The notes under the pieces were generated by a model. It did not search any database and had not been told where the DNA came from. It saw nothing but the letters and a program-made list of their open reading frames with translations. 64,000 bases of DNA from Lepas anatifera (lineage: Eukaryota > Arthropoda > Thecostraca > Lepadidae). Shown piece after piece: positions 10,187 through 22,541 of this stretch. The DNA lies in NCBI GenBank assembly GCA_034440635.1, contig JAOTON010002065.1:434001-498000 (forward strand). Reading direction: 5' to 3'. Positions within the stretch are counted from its first letter, which is position 1. Every line of letters begins with the position of its first letter. Position numbers and translations under genes: made by a program.

Positions 10187-13100
10187 GCTAGCGAGCTCAG
10201 CCCATACCCCACCTTTGCCTGGAATATCATCTTACTATGTGATTACGATAGTCATTCAGAAATTTCAGGAGGAGGTCTAGCGCTCCCTAGTCCCTCCCTC
10301 TTGTATTCACCGCCGTTTAATTGTTCACACTGCTCGCCTTTGACACGTACTGACCATAAAATTTTGGAGCACAAGTTCGAAATAAAATTCCCAGTTCAAA
10401 ATTCGCATTTTGTTAATTTTCTGTTTAGTCATGTTAAAAACATGTCTTGGCAAGAGAACGAATAATCATTATTTGCCATGCAGGCCAAATATTTATCTTC
10501 CGAAGTTCAGATATTCCCAAGGCTGGCCAGGTTAGCCTTCGACCGAAAATCTCGCCGGTATTGATAGCTCTGAGAACCTCCAGGGACGTCCACTTCCGCC
10601 AACCTCTGTAAACAAACCTCAAAGGCCTCTGAAATAATAACATACAGCTCACGCTCATGAGTGTCTTCTTGTTATTTCTCGAGCTTGTATAATACCTTTA
10701 TTTTTCAAACGATTATCTTTGTTCTATGCACATGTCGTTCTCAGCTGCTGACTCGGTTTCTGGAACTATGAAAATGAAAACTGTGCAGGCATAAATACTC
10801 ATTTTCATGCCCCCATCTATGGCCAAAGGTGTCCATAGCGAGGGGAGGGGACAGTAGCACACCCAGGGGGGAGTGAGGCCACCCCCAAACGCCTCGACTC
10901 CAAAGTGCCACCCCCACCAATGTTGGGCGCCTTCGTCTCCCGACATGGGTTTTGGTAATAATTGACCGCTGCAGGCGCCCATCGAGGGCAAAAATTAGCC
11001 TTGATCTGGCTTTTAGTTCCAGTCTATTCTCATCTTGCCGCCCCTGCCCATAGCGAGCCACCCATGCTTTGAAGCAGTCACCCATGTGATTGAAGCCACC
11101 CTTGCTCCGAAACTGTCGCCCTTTCGCCAGGGAAAGAAATCTTGCGCGTGAAATACCGCCCCCATCATCCTACCACCACCTTCATCAGCCAGGCCCCCCA
11201 AATGAAAATCCTGGGTGCGCGCCTGGGAGAGGGTATGGGGAACAAGCCCTCCACTTTCCAACGCATAAACATTTCTGTTTTCAGCCGTATTGGGATAACG
11301 TTTCAAAGTTAAGTCGCAATCAAGAGCGAGAGCTTCACAAAGAGTTCGAATTCAAAGTGTTTCGTATGTAAGATTGAGAAGTTTTCTGTCAAGAAAGGGT
11401 AAATTTTTTCACTCACAGCCTAAGTCCTGCCCCCCCTCCCACATTTTGGCCGGCGGCAATGCTGATGTCCGGGGCTAGATATCTATTCTAGGAGGGGCCC
11501 TGGCTGGTCTGGTTTTGACTCGACTGACTTTGACCTCATGAACACTCGAAATCCAGAGGGGGCTCCGAGCAGCCACTCTGACCCCTTCTTCAATATTTCT
11601 TTCCACGGCCTCACAATTTGTCAAAACGCCATCTGCACATGCTGTACCGCCTTGTACACATGTCGTGCGGCACAGTCCATTAGCGCGGCCAGTTTGGCCG
11701 TGGATGAAAGAAGAGAAACAGACACGTATGGGGTAGGTAGCAAAGCAGGGGAATTTTGTAAGTCTCCAGTGTGATATTTTCGAGTCTCAATATTGGCCGA
11801 ACATCTCTTGTCTTCGTTGTACTAAGCAATGCAGTTCACAAATAAGGTTTTATTATTGATATCTCTCGCCCCAGTCATTTAAGTTAAACACATACGCGTG
11901 TACGTGCCTCTTGAAATTCAAGATTCAAGTTGAATGTTTTAATTAGGCGAAACCCCATAAAACAGAAATGTGCATGTGCGAGAGAAAAGGTGATTGGATG
12001 ATAAGTTCAACTTTTCCCAAATAATTCCTGCTTTTTAGTATATACATAGGTGCTTTCTATGTCTACATACAGTTGAGTTAAACGCATAGTAATATCGACA
12101 TATGTTTAATAGGGATAACCAAGGTAGATAAAAGGGGAGGGTACAAAACATAAAATTAGGAGCTTCGGTCCGGATGGAAATAATTCACCCATCACCTTTA
12201 TATCATGTAAATTCTCACTTCACAGGCAGATGCGGACCTAGATTAAGCACTTGGGGACTGCTGGGTAAAACCGTGAAAACCACAATGTTTTAGAAGAACT
12301 TCAGCCAAAATTAGCTAGGAACCGCCAAATTTGGCTCTTGGCGGGGAAGGGCAGGGGGGGACATGACCGGATCCTTCCACAGTCGGCCCTTGATCGCAGG
12401 AACTACACATGCGATCTGTATGACCTCCCTTCACTCTCCGTTCATGCAGCTAGTTCAGTAGTGCTTCGAAGGCACGGACTCTGGTGGAGGGGAGGGAAAG
12501 GTGTAGAATCACGAGAAAAAGAAGGGTTTTTAAATTTAAAACGATGTCTGTCTCACAAGGTGTGTCATATAAGCGTCTTCTGTACGTCACGGATGATCGA
12601 AAACGGTTTAAAGATACGGAGATCATAAACATAAGGTTTTTTAAAGGAAAATTTAGCCTCGTCCCTTGAATGCTTGATATTTCCAAAGGCGTCACCATTT
12701 GGATATTCAACTATTTATTCTGATTTATCCTTTTTCGTAAAATACGTAGTAAAAGACAGAAAAAACTTAGTAATCAAAATAAGGTATTTTCATAGGGATA
12801 TTCCTAACAGACACTCTGCAAATTACAAGGGGGTATGGGCGTGGGTGTTTACCCCAGAGGAGGACAATATGTATGGACTGTCTCCTACCAAGTTTATGCA
12901 GGCGTGATCTGTCTCCTCGACATCATGCTCACCTGGCTTATGGGCAGAAATCCAGGATTCCCAATGATCACCAGCGCCAAAAGCAGCATTGGCAAGCCGG
13001 AGGGATGGCTGCCGTGCTTGACCCGATGATGCCTCTTGAAATTGCGAAGTTCGCGAATGAACATACAATGCCCTTAACCACATCTGGTATAGGTTTTCTC

Positions 13101-13779
13101 GATGGAGGTGTCATAACGCTTTCCAATGGTCGGCACTCAGCTACAGATTCACATCCAAAATAATTCGACTTTTATGCCAGAAACACTAGAATTGTTGCTT
13201 TATTTTCCTCCTGGCGGTTATTCTTCTCTTAATCCTCTCCCTGGCACTCGCCATCTGCGCCGCCGCCACAAAATAACAAACTTCAAACTTGACTCAAATT
13301 CCAAACTCCTAATGTCAGATTTCAGAGAAACTTCGTCGAGGAAGGGCTGATGAGAGTTTCCTTCCCTGCCAGAAAAAGACAGCTCAGAAGGCAGACGAGG
13401 CCTCAAGAGTAAAGCTTGAAGCAACGAGGCTGGAAGTGGCGCAGTCAGCGAAGATAAGAGTTTACTGCGCGGGCAGCCTTTTTTCTAACTCTGCTTTTCT
13501 GAAGGAAACCCCTCTCCTGGCCTTTCAAGGTACAAACCTATGGTCCTCTTAAGCCCATTAGAAATGCAAATTTTAGGTGTCACATTAACTATTTTAGATG
13601 GTGTCGTAGTTTGAAGGAAGAAAATGGGCGGAAGAACATGGGGGGTGCAGGGTGGTGTTCCTCCAATTATCTGCACATTCCATACATTTCATATTGTCCA
13701 GCTGTCTCCTCCAATGCTTAGATTTCGTCACATACTATACGTCCAGAAAGACAAGATTTTCCACCTCTGGTTTACCCTA
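10187..13779. other. Unassigned stretch with C-rich, MITE-like patches
   Basis: A C-rich region at about 10800-11240 carries phrases such as tcctgggtgcgcgcctgg and ccccccaaatgaaaatcc, typical of decayed short DNA elements. Paired ends could not be established. A phrase gcggacctagatt near 12230 resembles another such end. ORFs of 60-115 codons overlap on both strands and show no recognisable domain. Confidence 0.35.
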
Positions 13780-13860
13780 TTTCTGTCGGAGGGCGGGGGT
13801 TCTGGTGCCACCTGAAAAACCAGAGGGGGTGTTAAAACACCTCCCCCACCGGGGCGAGGG
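13780..13860 (-). mobile_element. TTAA-family terminus (solo end)
   Basis: Read on the minus strand from TTAA (13861-13864): ccctcgccccggtggggg, then the palindromic arm aggtgttttaacacc, then ctctggtttttc. This is the same order as the left end of copies E and F. I cannot find the other end, so it is probably a truncated copy. Confidence 0.7.
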
Positions 13861-13864
13861 TTAA

Positions 13865-15479
13865 GTGCCGGGTATAACATATCACGAGAATAAAGCTGGG
13901 ATATGTATGCACGACTCTGAGGACTTCAGAAGGGCATGAGAACAAATAAACTTGAATTAAGCTGTTTTATCTCTGAAATGGCAGGTATTTCCAGATAGTT
14001 TTGCCCCACTTTACTTCTGATTGCAGTCGAACCGGCCTACATTTAGCAATTAGTTATTTCCCCGATGCTAAGATGGTGGAGACGGTGAACGAGGAACCCA
14101 AATCCGAGCATTTTAATCATCAGAAGGGAGCATCCTCTCCCCAGGTAGAACAAAAGTTGGGAACAGGATTTGGAGGTGGCTTCTGCCTATCAGGGAGGGC
14201 AAGGACATACCACAGGTACTTATGCAGCTATCTCCGGATCGGGTTGCGGATAAGTTTTAGTTAAGCCTCGCAAGCACCCCGCTTTTCCTCTTTTTTTCTA
14301 GAGATGCAGTTATTGCTCTCTGGTCACCTAACATCGGCCATTGTTTCATATTGTTTCTAGCAAGCCCCTTCCATTTTCGCGCACGTGGTCAGTATTCTCG
14401 GAAGTCATCGGCACCTGGGGTGTCTTAGGGCACTACGTCGCATCGGACAGATATGTATTCCGGGTAAAGCCTTCGCGTAGGCGCGCCGGACTGGACAAAA
14501 ATAGAAGTAAAGGCTAAAGGTCAACACAGAACAACATTTCATATTCTTAACCATTTCACCACATGGAAGTCGGTCCCGCCCAAGGGCGGTCCCAAACAAC
14601 TCCATTTTGATAGGGCCGACCCCTAAAATCTGGAAAACATTTTTCTTTTCGGAACATTTGGGACAAAATCGACCATTTGGGGAAATATTGAGGAGCCAAA
14701 GGATGCATGGAAACGTATAGGACTTCCCATAGTCCCGTTCAATTTGGTTCTGAAAAATGTGGCTTCGCCAACACCCGTTGAAGCATGTCGTCAATATTGT
14801 TTAAATATGAATTCTTTGTATGGAAAGTGGGAGACGCGTTCCCTCGTCTCCTTATTTCAAAGCCCGTGCAGCTCCCCTATTTAAACCCGCCATTGGGAAA
14901 CTTTCTTTTCCCGATCTCCAAAACTATGGGAATTACGTAGTAATCAAGACAAGCTCCCTGCTCCTGTAACACTTTAAAGTCATAACTTTCTCCCTCCTGC
15001 CCCCTCCCCCAAGTATTACGTAATTTATGAACAGCTCCTTACCTCATATCGTAGAGCTATTTCTCTTCATGTGCTGAAAATATTTCCAACTAGATATTAA
15101 GCTCGCTCATGCTGGGAGCATGAATGAAAAGCATAATTGGTTTGAGCCGGGCTGTGTTGTCCGATTTGAGGACGGCCGCACCTCTTCTGCTATCAGCGTT
15201 CCCCTCCCACGAGGCGGCCGCTCCCGTCGGCTTGTGAGCTCTGTGGACTGGAGGTGCTAAACACCGGCTCATGACGTCACAAGGAGCACGCTGCAGGCGC
15301 GCATCCTCGGGCGTCCCAACTGGGGCACGGATCACCATCTCCTGGCTATTTCCTTCACAAATGAGGCTCAAAGACTGAATATAAGTGCCTGCTAAAACCA
15401 GGCACGGGACTAAGCGAGATACAAGTCACTCGTCAATGCAAAAGTAGGTCATCTATCGGACACAGTCAATAGATTTACT
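13865..15479. other. Unassigned stretch
   Basis: No gene is recognised. A 129-codon minus frame (14405-14794) has no known motif. A CRE octamer lies at 15272-15279 (ctcatgacgtcacaag), a few hundred bases before the GC island at 15.5 kb. Confidence 0.35.
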
Positions 15480-15720
15480 TGCGGCCAGGGTCGTTTTATG
15501 CACGCCTCCCCCAGTACTGGTGCCTGGCGGCGCCCTTGGCGCGCCGGGGCGGCAGCGGCGGCCGGGCGTGGTGTCTGAGCCGCCCACAGAAGCTCTGCTG
15601 GCAGCCGGCGGCCAGGTCCCCGTGCCAGGCTCCGGCCACCATCCCGTAAACACGCTGCTGACGTCACAGAGCCGACCCAGCCCGGCCGCCAGGGAATCCC
15701 TCACGAATTCCACCTGCAGA
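15480..15720. promoter_or_regulatory. CpG-rich island with CRE octamer
   Basis: A GC- and CpG-rich block (ggcgcgccggggcggcagcg and similar) stands in otherwise AT-rich DNA. It contains TGACGTCA at 15659-15666, and a second CRE lies 390 bp upstream. It is open on both strands, as expected of GC-rich DNA. It may be a TATA-less promoter. Direction and gene are unknown. Confidence 0.4.
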
Positions 15721-17055
15721 CGCTCCCAACTTCAAACGCTCTCAGCTCCCCCGAGACATGTGTCGATCTTCGTGAGTTTCAACCGTTTGACTTTAATTGC
15801 TTCAGGGCCTCTCAGCTGATTTCTGGGCGGAGCATTTTAGTGGTGGTGGAAATCGGGAATGATATTGTAATAATGTCACGGTGTCTGAAGTTGGGTGATA
15901 AGGAAAGGTATACCTCTGCGCACCTACCCCTTCCACAGTGTGATACCCAATGAACATGAAGTGGAAGCACTCAGAGCCTCTTCAGCCACTTGAGAGCCTC
16001 CCATAGGCAGCCTTGGCTTTGGACACGCGTCAAAACGGTGCAGGTGACCGCGACCAGTATACCACTTCAACCACTAATGGATGACTTTGCGGTGAGTTCA
16101 AACACGTCTGTGATGACAGAAGTTAGCAAGGCGTAAACACATGGTTTGTATACTTTTGGAATGCCAAAAGAACGGTGGAAACTTTGCCGGCACAGCAGCT
16201 TGAAGAAAAGACAGAAAACTTAAGTAAAAAACAGTTCTCTCCTTGCTGCATATAATTCCTGGTATACTATTCTTTCACTATTATTTCACTACAATTCATT
16301 CGTAATATTCTTACGCGCATGTATTTTACTGGAAATAGGCAATCGTAGGCGAAAATCATACTGGTAAGCTGAGTGCCATGCAACACATGCGATTATATTG
16401 AGGGCACTGAAGGAAATATAGTACTTCGGGTGATGGGTAGAATTAAATGTGTTAACATAAAAACAGATAAGGCTCTTCTCCAAAGCTTTTTCTGTCAATA
16501 ACAGCGCCATTGATGTCACCACGGCTGGCATCACACCTCACACTGAAGCTCTGGTATTTCGTTTGCACAGTCTATGCTGGTCAAAAATTATACAAAGCAA
16601 AGCATAAACACCTATCACGAAGTGCCCTATTTCCCTAACTCTGGCGCATTGACGCCAGAAAGTGATAGGTCTGCAAAAGCTAGAATATTGTTCAAAAGTG
16701 GATTCACTCCAGGACTGATTCGCTGCAGCTTTAAGCCCGCCAGCGGTGACGGGCACGGTACAAAGGCCCGGCCAGGTGTTGGGATGTCAGCGGGGGTTTG
16801 GCTCACGCCGCGCTGTTTTCGGCCCAGTTGGAAATTCCGTCTGGAAATAGCTTCCAGCGTGTCACCCTATGAAAGATCGGGGTGCAGATTTGTCACCAAA
16901 CAACAAAATCCTCGCAGTACATCAAAGACAGCTTTTGAAGTAAAGAAGCTACGGTGAAAATGATTTCTGGCCTTCGGTATAGAGGAATTTGCATACAAGG
17001 AGGAAGCAACTATCATGATCCAGCCTTTGAGACAGGCTAATGAGATAAAAGTTAA
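15721..17055. other. Unassigned stretch
   Basis: AT-rich DNA with overlapping ORFs on both strands (the longest at 16574-16957, plus) and no recognisable motif or repeat. Confidence 0.35.
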
Positions 17056-17519
17056 ATGAAGTTTTTCAAACATCTGCCGCCCACCCCTCGAACTCGGTTC
17101 ATATGCGGGATAGCGAAAAAACGCGAAAATTGTTGGATAGCTCGTACAAATTTATGAAGAAACTACATAGGATATTTTTGGCTCAGGTCAATATTGAGAT
17201 CATGGAATGGTCAAAGAAGGTGGCATGTAAGAGAAGAGTTTCCGGGCTCTAGCTTCGGACAGAGTGAAGCTAGAATTATTTTTAGACACAATTTGCTTTC
17301 TCTCCTTACAGTGAATCGAATGATGTATTATATGACTACACTAGGTCAAAACATAAAAATGACCTGACCTTAGGTCAGATCAATGTCACTATCTAACGTA
17401 GCATAGTCAATATGCAAGTCAATCGACTCGCAATAGCAATTCGAACGCAATGGTATCAAAATAAAAGCCTTACCATCATTTCCTGCAAAGTTATGAATCC
17501 AAGTCTGAAACCTGCTTAA

Positions 17520-18544
17520 CCCTCGCCCCACCGGGGGGCCATCGATGGCCCCCTAAGGTTTTTCCGGGATAGCAGAAAAACGACGAGGCGCAGCACCGCG
17601 GTTGAGGGCTCTACCTCTCACTGCATCATTTTCCCATCATCCCTGAATTTTTTTACCCCGAGTCACCCAAGGTCAGGTCACCAGACGAGGTCAACCAAGG
17701 TCACCTCACTTCACCTTTAGAGCTCTGTAAGAGCTACATTTCATAGTCGATCGATTTGAAACTTCCTACACTTCATGACCCCTCCAGGGTCTACAAGGTG
17801 TATATCCGGGATTTTTCGATTTCGTGCCCTGAGGTCAGGTCACGAGGCGACCTCTCCCATTGGAAAAGCATGGGGAAAAGCTATTTCATGATATAAAAGC
17901 CACAAAAATGATTGTAAATACTCAGACTGCTCAGAACAACGTTTTTGGACACCCTTTCACGGATCCCAGGGGTCATATTTGCCCTTTGACTTTTCCAAGG
18001 TCATCCAAGGTCACCAGAGGTCAAAAACAGTATTTTGACAATAACTTTTGACCTAATTGAGCTAGAGCGGTGAAACAAACACCATCGTGTTCGTCTTGTC
18101 ACTGGCTTTCATTTGATATACGGCAAAGTCACTTTTTGACCTTTCGTGACCTCAGGTCATATTAGGTCACGAGGTGACCTCTGGCGGTCAAACCACTGGC
18201 GGGAGGTCTTTACGTTCCACATAGCGGAAAAAGTACTGGCAATTTGCTATCAAATGTACTTTACCAGGCCTCAATAGCTCTAATGACACAAGAGTTATGC
18301 CCAGTTTGCTTAATCATTGCATTTTTCAGTGAAAATAGCCGATCTTGACCTAATTTGACCTCTGGAGGTCAAACCATTGACCTGAGCACTAAAACATGCG
18401 AAGTAATTTCTTACTGAATTCACGCGAGCTTTCTATTGCACTTTGCAGATTTGCGCTAACGCCCATATTTTCGGAGTTAGAGGGGGGGCCATCGATGCCC
18501 CCCGGTGGGGCGAAGGTGGCGCCGGACCCCCGGTGGGGCGCGGG
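17520..18544 (+). mobile_element. TTAA-family element, copy B (1,025 bp), inserted in E
   Basis: Exact TTAA lies on both sides (17516-17519, 18545-18548). The terminal inverted repeats are CCCTCGCCCCACCGGGGG and, read inward, CCCGCGCCCCACCGGGGG. Subterminal palindromes with core CCATCGATGG/CATCGATG sit at both ends. There is no transposase ORF. I count 19 AGGTCA/TGACCT hexamers, about forty times expectation. They include direct repeats with 4-bp spacing at 17688-17703 and 17998-18023 and an everted pair with 4-bp spacing at 18356-18371. It belongs with copy G. Confidence 0.9.
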
Positions 18545-18835
18545 TTAAGAAGCCCCAGATGATCTCTCAAAACTCACAGGTGAAAAAATTGCAATATGAA
18601 CCTAGAAAGGGGTCCAAGATACTACGATTTGGAGAATATGAAGGTATTCGCAGCTTTATCTACACAAATACAGCCTAATTTCTGCTTTCCCCATGTATTT
18701 TCAATGTAGAGGTCATGATCCGTGCCTGACCTTCGGTCGTCGATGTGAAAAATCCCAGAATATATTTTGTAGTACTTGATAGGCCCATTGTGTGGTATAA
18801 GCTTCAATACGATAGATCATCCATTTCTTCCTTAA

Positions 18836-19801
18836 CACGCGCCCCGCTGGGGGAGGGGTGAAATTCGCCCCCCCTTCTGGTTTTCGCCAGATAACGCAAA
18901 AACGAAGAGACGCAGAGCAACGAAACTTACAGTGCCTTATCCCTGATTAATTTACTCATTTGAATTTTTTTAGGCCAGGTCATGTCAGGTCAAGGAGCTA
19001 TTCAAGGTCAAGCGACCCGACCTCAAAATCTAAAATCACGCGTTTGAAGCGGCGCCTCAGGAACATCTGCCAACCGATCAGTTTGAAACTTGCACAATAT
19101 TATAAGGTCAATAGGGTCTGCAAACTTGCAATCTCAGAATTTCGATATTATTGACGTAAGGTGAGGTCAATTTTTGATCACCCCATTATAAGTCTATGGT
19201 GAAAATTGAAAGGGCTTGTTTTCAGTAAATAATGGATAGATAAAGCTAAAAATCCTGGGAACGTGTATTCTTACCACGATCTTAACCATAAAGATAGTTT
19301 TTGACCATATAACCTCTCAAAGATCATGTCAGGTCACAGGAGGATACAGTGATTTTTTTGCCGATAACTTCTCAGTGAATTGTGATAAAGCTCTTATTTT
19401 GCTTGCATTGTGCTTATATTGTCACGAGGAGTCGATCGGTATGCAGCATGACCATACTAGGTTACCCTGTGACCCTGACCTAGCTCGAGGTCAGGTCATT
19501 ATCACAATTTGACCTAGCAAGGTAATACTGTACATCATTCGGTTTGTCACGATAAGCGGAATCCAATGATGTTTAAATGTTTGCTCTAGCTTATATTATA
19601 ATTTATCTTAGTACGCAATATATATATATATATATATATAATTTATCTTATAACGTATAATTTATCTTTGTCTTGTCAAGAGCTTTCGAACACCGTCGAT
19701 AATTTTCCTTTAGCTTTCCTGGAAAATGAGATACGGAGTGAAGGGCGAAATTCGCAGCCCCAGAGGGGTGCGCCATGCCAGGAACCCCAGCGGGGCGCGT
19801 G
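18836..19801 (+). mobile_element. TTAA-family element, copy C (966 bp), inserted in E
   Basis: TTAA lies on both sides (18832-18835, 19802-19805). The 17-bp ends CACGCGCCCCGCTGGGG are perfect inverted repeats. The subterminal cores are gaaattcgcc on the left and gaaattcgca on the right. The interior is rich in AGGTCA and holds an AT microsatellite (19619-19640). It is the same length and subfamily as copy D. Its perfect ends mark it as one of the younger insertions. Confidence 0.92.
19619..19640. repeat. (TA)n microsatellite inside copy C
   Basis: A TA dinucleotide run of about 22 bp, flanked by repeated aatttatctta phrases. Confidence 0.9.
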
Positions 19802-20018
19802 TTAAGCCACATCACCTAAAACATTTGGATGAGAGGTCACTTGACCTGCACTGGTAACCTGGTCTGAGATGACTCAACCTTACAATTTTGGGAATATTTG
19901 CGGAATTGGTAAAGGATAAAGTGTGCCAAGTACGGTGGCGCTTAGCGCCTCTGCTTTTTCGAGCCGCCAGAAAAAAACTGAGGGGGTATTTAAACACCCC
20001 CACCGGGGCGAGGGTTAA

Positions 20019-21544
20019 ATGCAAATGATGTTGCCTGGAAACGTTCTGAGATGCCAGATGTTTGTTCTGACTGTATGACATTTTAGCTTGTATGTATGAT
20101 CCGGTGTAGTGGAGGCTTAGAGGTTCTGTTTTCAAGTCTGTGCGACGGTAGGTGAAAATAATAAAATTACTGATTTCTGTAGCTTGACTTGCAGCAGCGG
20201 GCGTGTGACGTAAAAATCACAGGAATTGATACATTATTTTTCATTAATAACAGGCTGAAAATTGTATTATATAGTGGAACAATTCTACAGTGAACAAACT
20301 AATCCACATCACCCAAGACCTCCGATTTTGGTACCTTATCTATGGGATTATCGTTGGAGTAGAATCACACAGTGTCAATACAGCTTGTGCTTGGTAAATG
20401 CGTCTTGGAGTTATCGAATTATTATCTGAGACGACGTTGTGATCTTTGGAAACCATAAATATTTAAGGATCTGTTCACATATGACGTCAGCGAAAGAAGG
20501 GGATAGAGGCCTGATTTTGTCACAAAGAGGGGTAAGAGTCCGGCTTTTTCTGAAGGTTTCTGACGAAAGAGGGACTAATTGAATGTCATGGAAATGTTTT
20601 ATTGAACGAGAACTGCGCAAGGCTAGGTCAATTGAAGAACGGGTGCTTCAATGTTTCGTTAACAAACACGATATATCTATTTTATGGTACCACTTTTAGC
20701 CTAACATACGAAGAATATTATAAAAGTATATTTGGGATTTCCTCAGATCAATTGCCGTCAGAAGGGTTCTGAGGAAGGGCTGTGGCCAAATAAATTGTCT
20801 TTGTGTTTTTGCTTCTAGAGGCTATGCTAGCCACGTGGTTTCAATCAATGTTTGACCACAAACAGCTGCAGCTGGTGGCTGTTTCTCCTCCATCAAGGAA
20901 CTGCACGCTGTCGTTGTGGTTTCTTCATGTGTTTTTTTCATTATTTTCACGGCAACATGTATACTATTCGCTACTATTGTTTTTCAGTAGTTCCTTGTTT
21001 GCAGTGAAATGGCTGCTTTTCAAGTATACTTCTCGGTTATTCTATATGTTAACAATGCATGTTGATGTTTTGAGCTGCAGGCTGGTAGTTATTATTTGTG
21101 GATGCCCAAACCGTCTCTCACCAGTCTGAAACGTTGAGATATGACAGGTGTCTACGAAATATTGCTGGGGAAAGGAATGCCTTCGGATCATCATCATCAT
21201 CATCATCATATTTGAGGTTGTAGGGCGCACCGACAGAATAGGTAATACGGCGCCCACTGAAAGCTTACGGAAAGCTTTCGGAAAATGTTCCGGCTTGGAG
21301 AAGCTTATTTACCATTAGGAGAAAGGGAAGCTGGAGAAGGAGACAGACACTGAAACAAAATGGAAACCGTAGCCGTACGGGATTTTTGCATGCTTCCATA
21401 GGCTCTATGTTGTATGTGTTCCTCACGAGCTCAAACAAGGAGTGACCTGACATTTTCCGAACTGTCAGGCTAGCGCGCTCTGGGAGCTCAGCCTTCTCGC
21501 GCCACCTCTTGAAACTGGTTTGAATCACTCGCTGAATTTCTCTG
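20019..21544. other. Unassigned stretch
   Basis: No gene is recognised. It contains a CRE octamer (20482-20489), the phrase ctgaggaagggctgtggcc (20769-20787, part of a recurring hairpin motif) and a short CAT repeat (21186-21209). Confidence 0.4.
21186..21209. repeat. (CAT)n microsatellite
   Basis: Seven consecutive ATC/CAT units. Confidence 0.9.
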
Positions 21545-22225
21545 ATCAGAAAAGCACAGAAAACCGCAGTACGAAGCGCGGCCGTGCCGTACTTGGCACA
21601 CATTGCTCTTGATTGACGGCGGAACTTTTCTAAAAAAATCAAAGTTTATGCTATCTCAGGTCAGGTCACTACGCCAGAGCCAGTGACCTCACCCCCAAAA
21701 CTTCAAATGACACCAGTGAAAACAGCTTTAATAATTTACTGATCTAAAATATTCATATCACATAATAGACCCACCAAGAACCACAAATTAGATTATAATG
21801 TGATTTTCAAAACCGATAACCTAGGCTCAGGTACAGGTATGTACCTCTCCATTGTGATCACCTACACGGGGAGAATGGGAATTGAACTAGAAAGGCTCTA
21901 TTTCTGTTGAAAGGTCGAGAATAGCTTCCTTTAGCGTCATATGCAGCTTTGGACATATGACCTCTAAAAGGTCATCTGGAACTGCTAAAGTAGGTTTTCA
22001 GACTTGAGTAAACAACTTTGCAGAACATTCTGACAAAATTTAAGCTTGATATCGGACGTTTGGATGATTGATCGAGTCGATTCGTATGGGTATTGACGAT
22101 ATTCGGTCAGATATTTCACATTTTTCAGATTTTTACATTTCGAAGTAGTATGGTCATCTCATGCACCATTCAATTCACCATTACGAGAGGAATGGAGCCA
22201 AGCCTAACAGCGACTTTAACAGCTA
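21545..22225 (+). mobile_element. TTAA-family element, copy H, truncated
   Basis: From the cgtgccgtacttggcaca block through tctcaggtcaggtcactac, cataatagacccacca and ggtcatctgg it is collinear with copies A, E and F. The 5' terminal palindrome and inverted repeat are missing. The right boundary is uncertain. Confidence 0.65.
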
Positions 22226-22541
22226 TTTGACCTATTAAGGGAAAAAATGAGGCGGGATACCTAGTCATTGGTGGTTGAAAGCCAAAATTGCCTGAAATAC
22301 ATTTTGTCTACCCTTAATGGTATTTTGAGTGCTGAATTAGAATACAACAGGAAAATATTATACAAGTTGTGGTCAACCTCGGAATTTTGGTTGTATCCAA
22401 AACCGTTAAGATGCGTGGTAAAACAGGAACCCCCAAATAGGTCGGCTACGGCTAAATGACGTCAAGCAAATTGGTAAATGTCACAAGAAGCTTCCAAAGG
22501 TTACAGAAAGTTAACTGAGTTCATTGTATGCCTGGGATCCA
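22226..22541. other. Unassigned spacer with CRE octamer
   Basis: A short AT-rich spacer with TGACGTCA at 22457-22464. Nothing else is recognised. Confidence 0.4.

Larger units (their letters stand above)
17056..20014 (-). mobile_element. TTAA-family element, copy E, split by two nested insertions
   Basis: Three separated blocks (17056-17515, 18549-18831, 19806-20014) read on the minus strand as one continuous family member collinear with copy F. The order is terminal ccctcgccccggtggggg, the tacttggcacac block, the AGGTCA region, cacacaatgggcctatcaag, ctgtatttgtgtagata, ccttcatattctccaa, the DR block, and cgctatcccgcatatgaacc. Removing B and C with one TTAA each leaves about 960 bp, matching copies C and D (966 bp). 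TTAA flanks lie at 20015-20018 and probably at 17052-17055. The left terminus is eroded. Confidence 0.85.
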
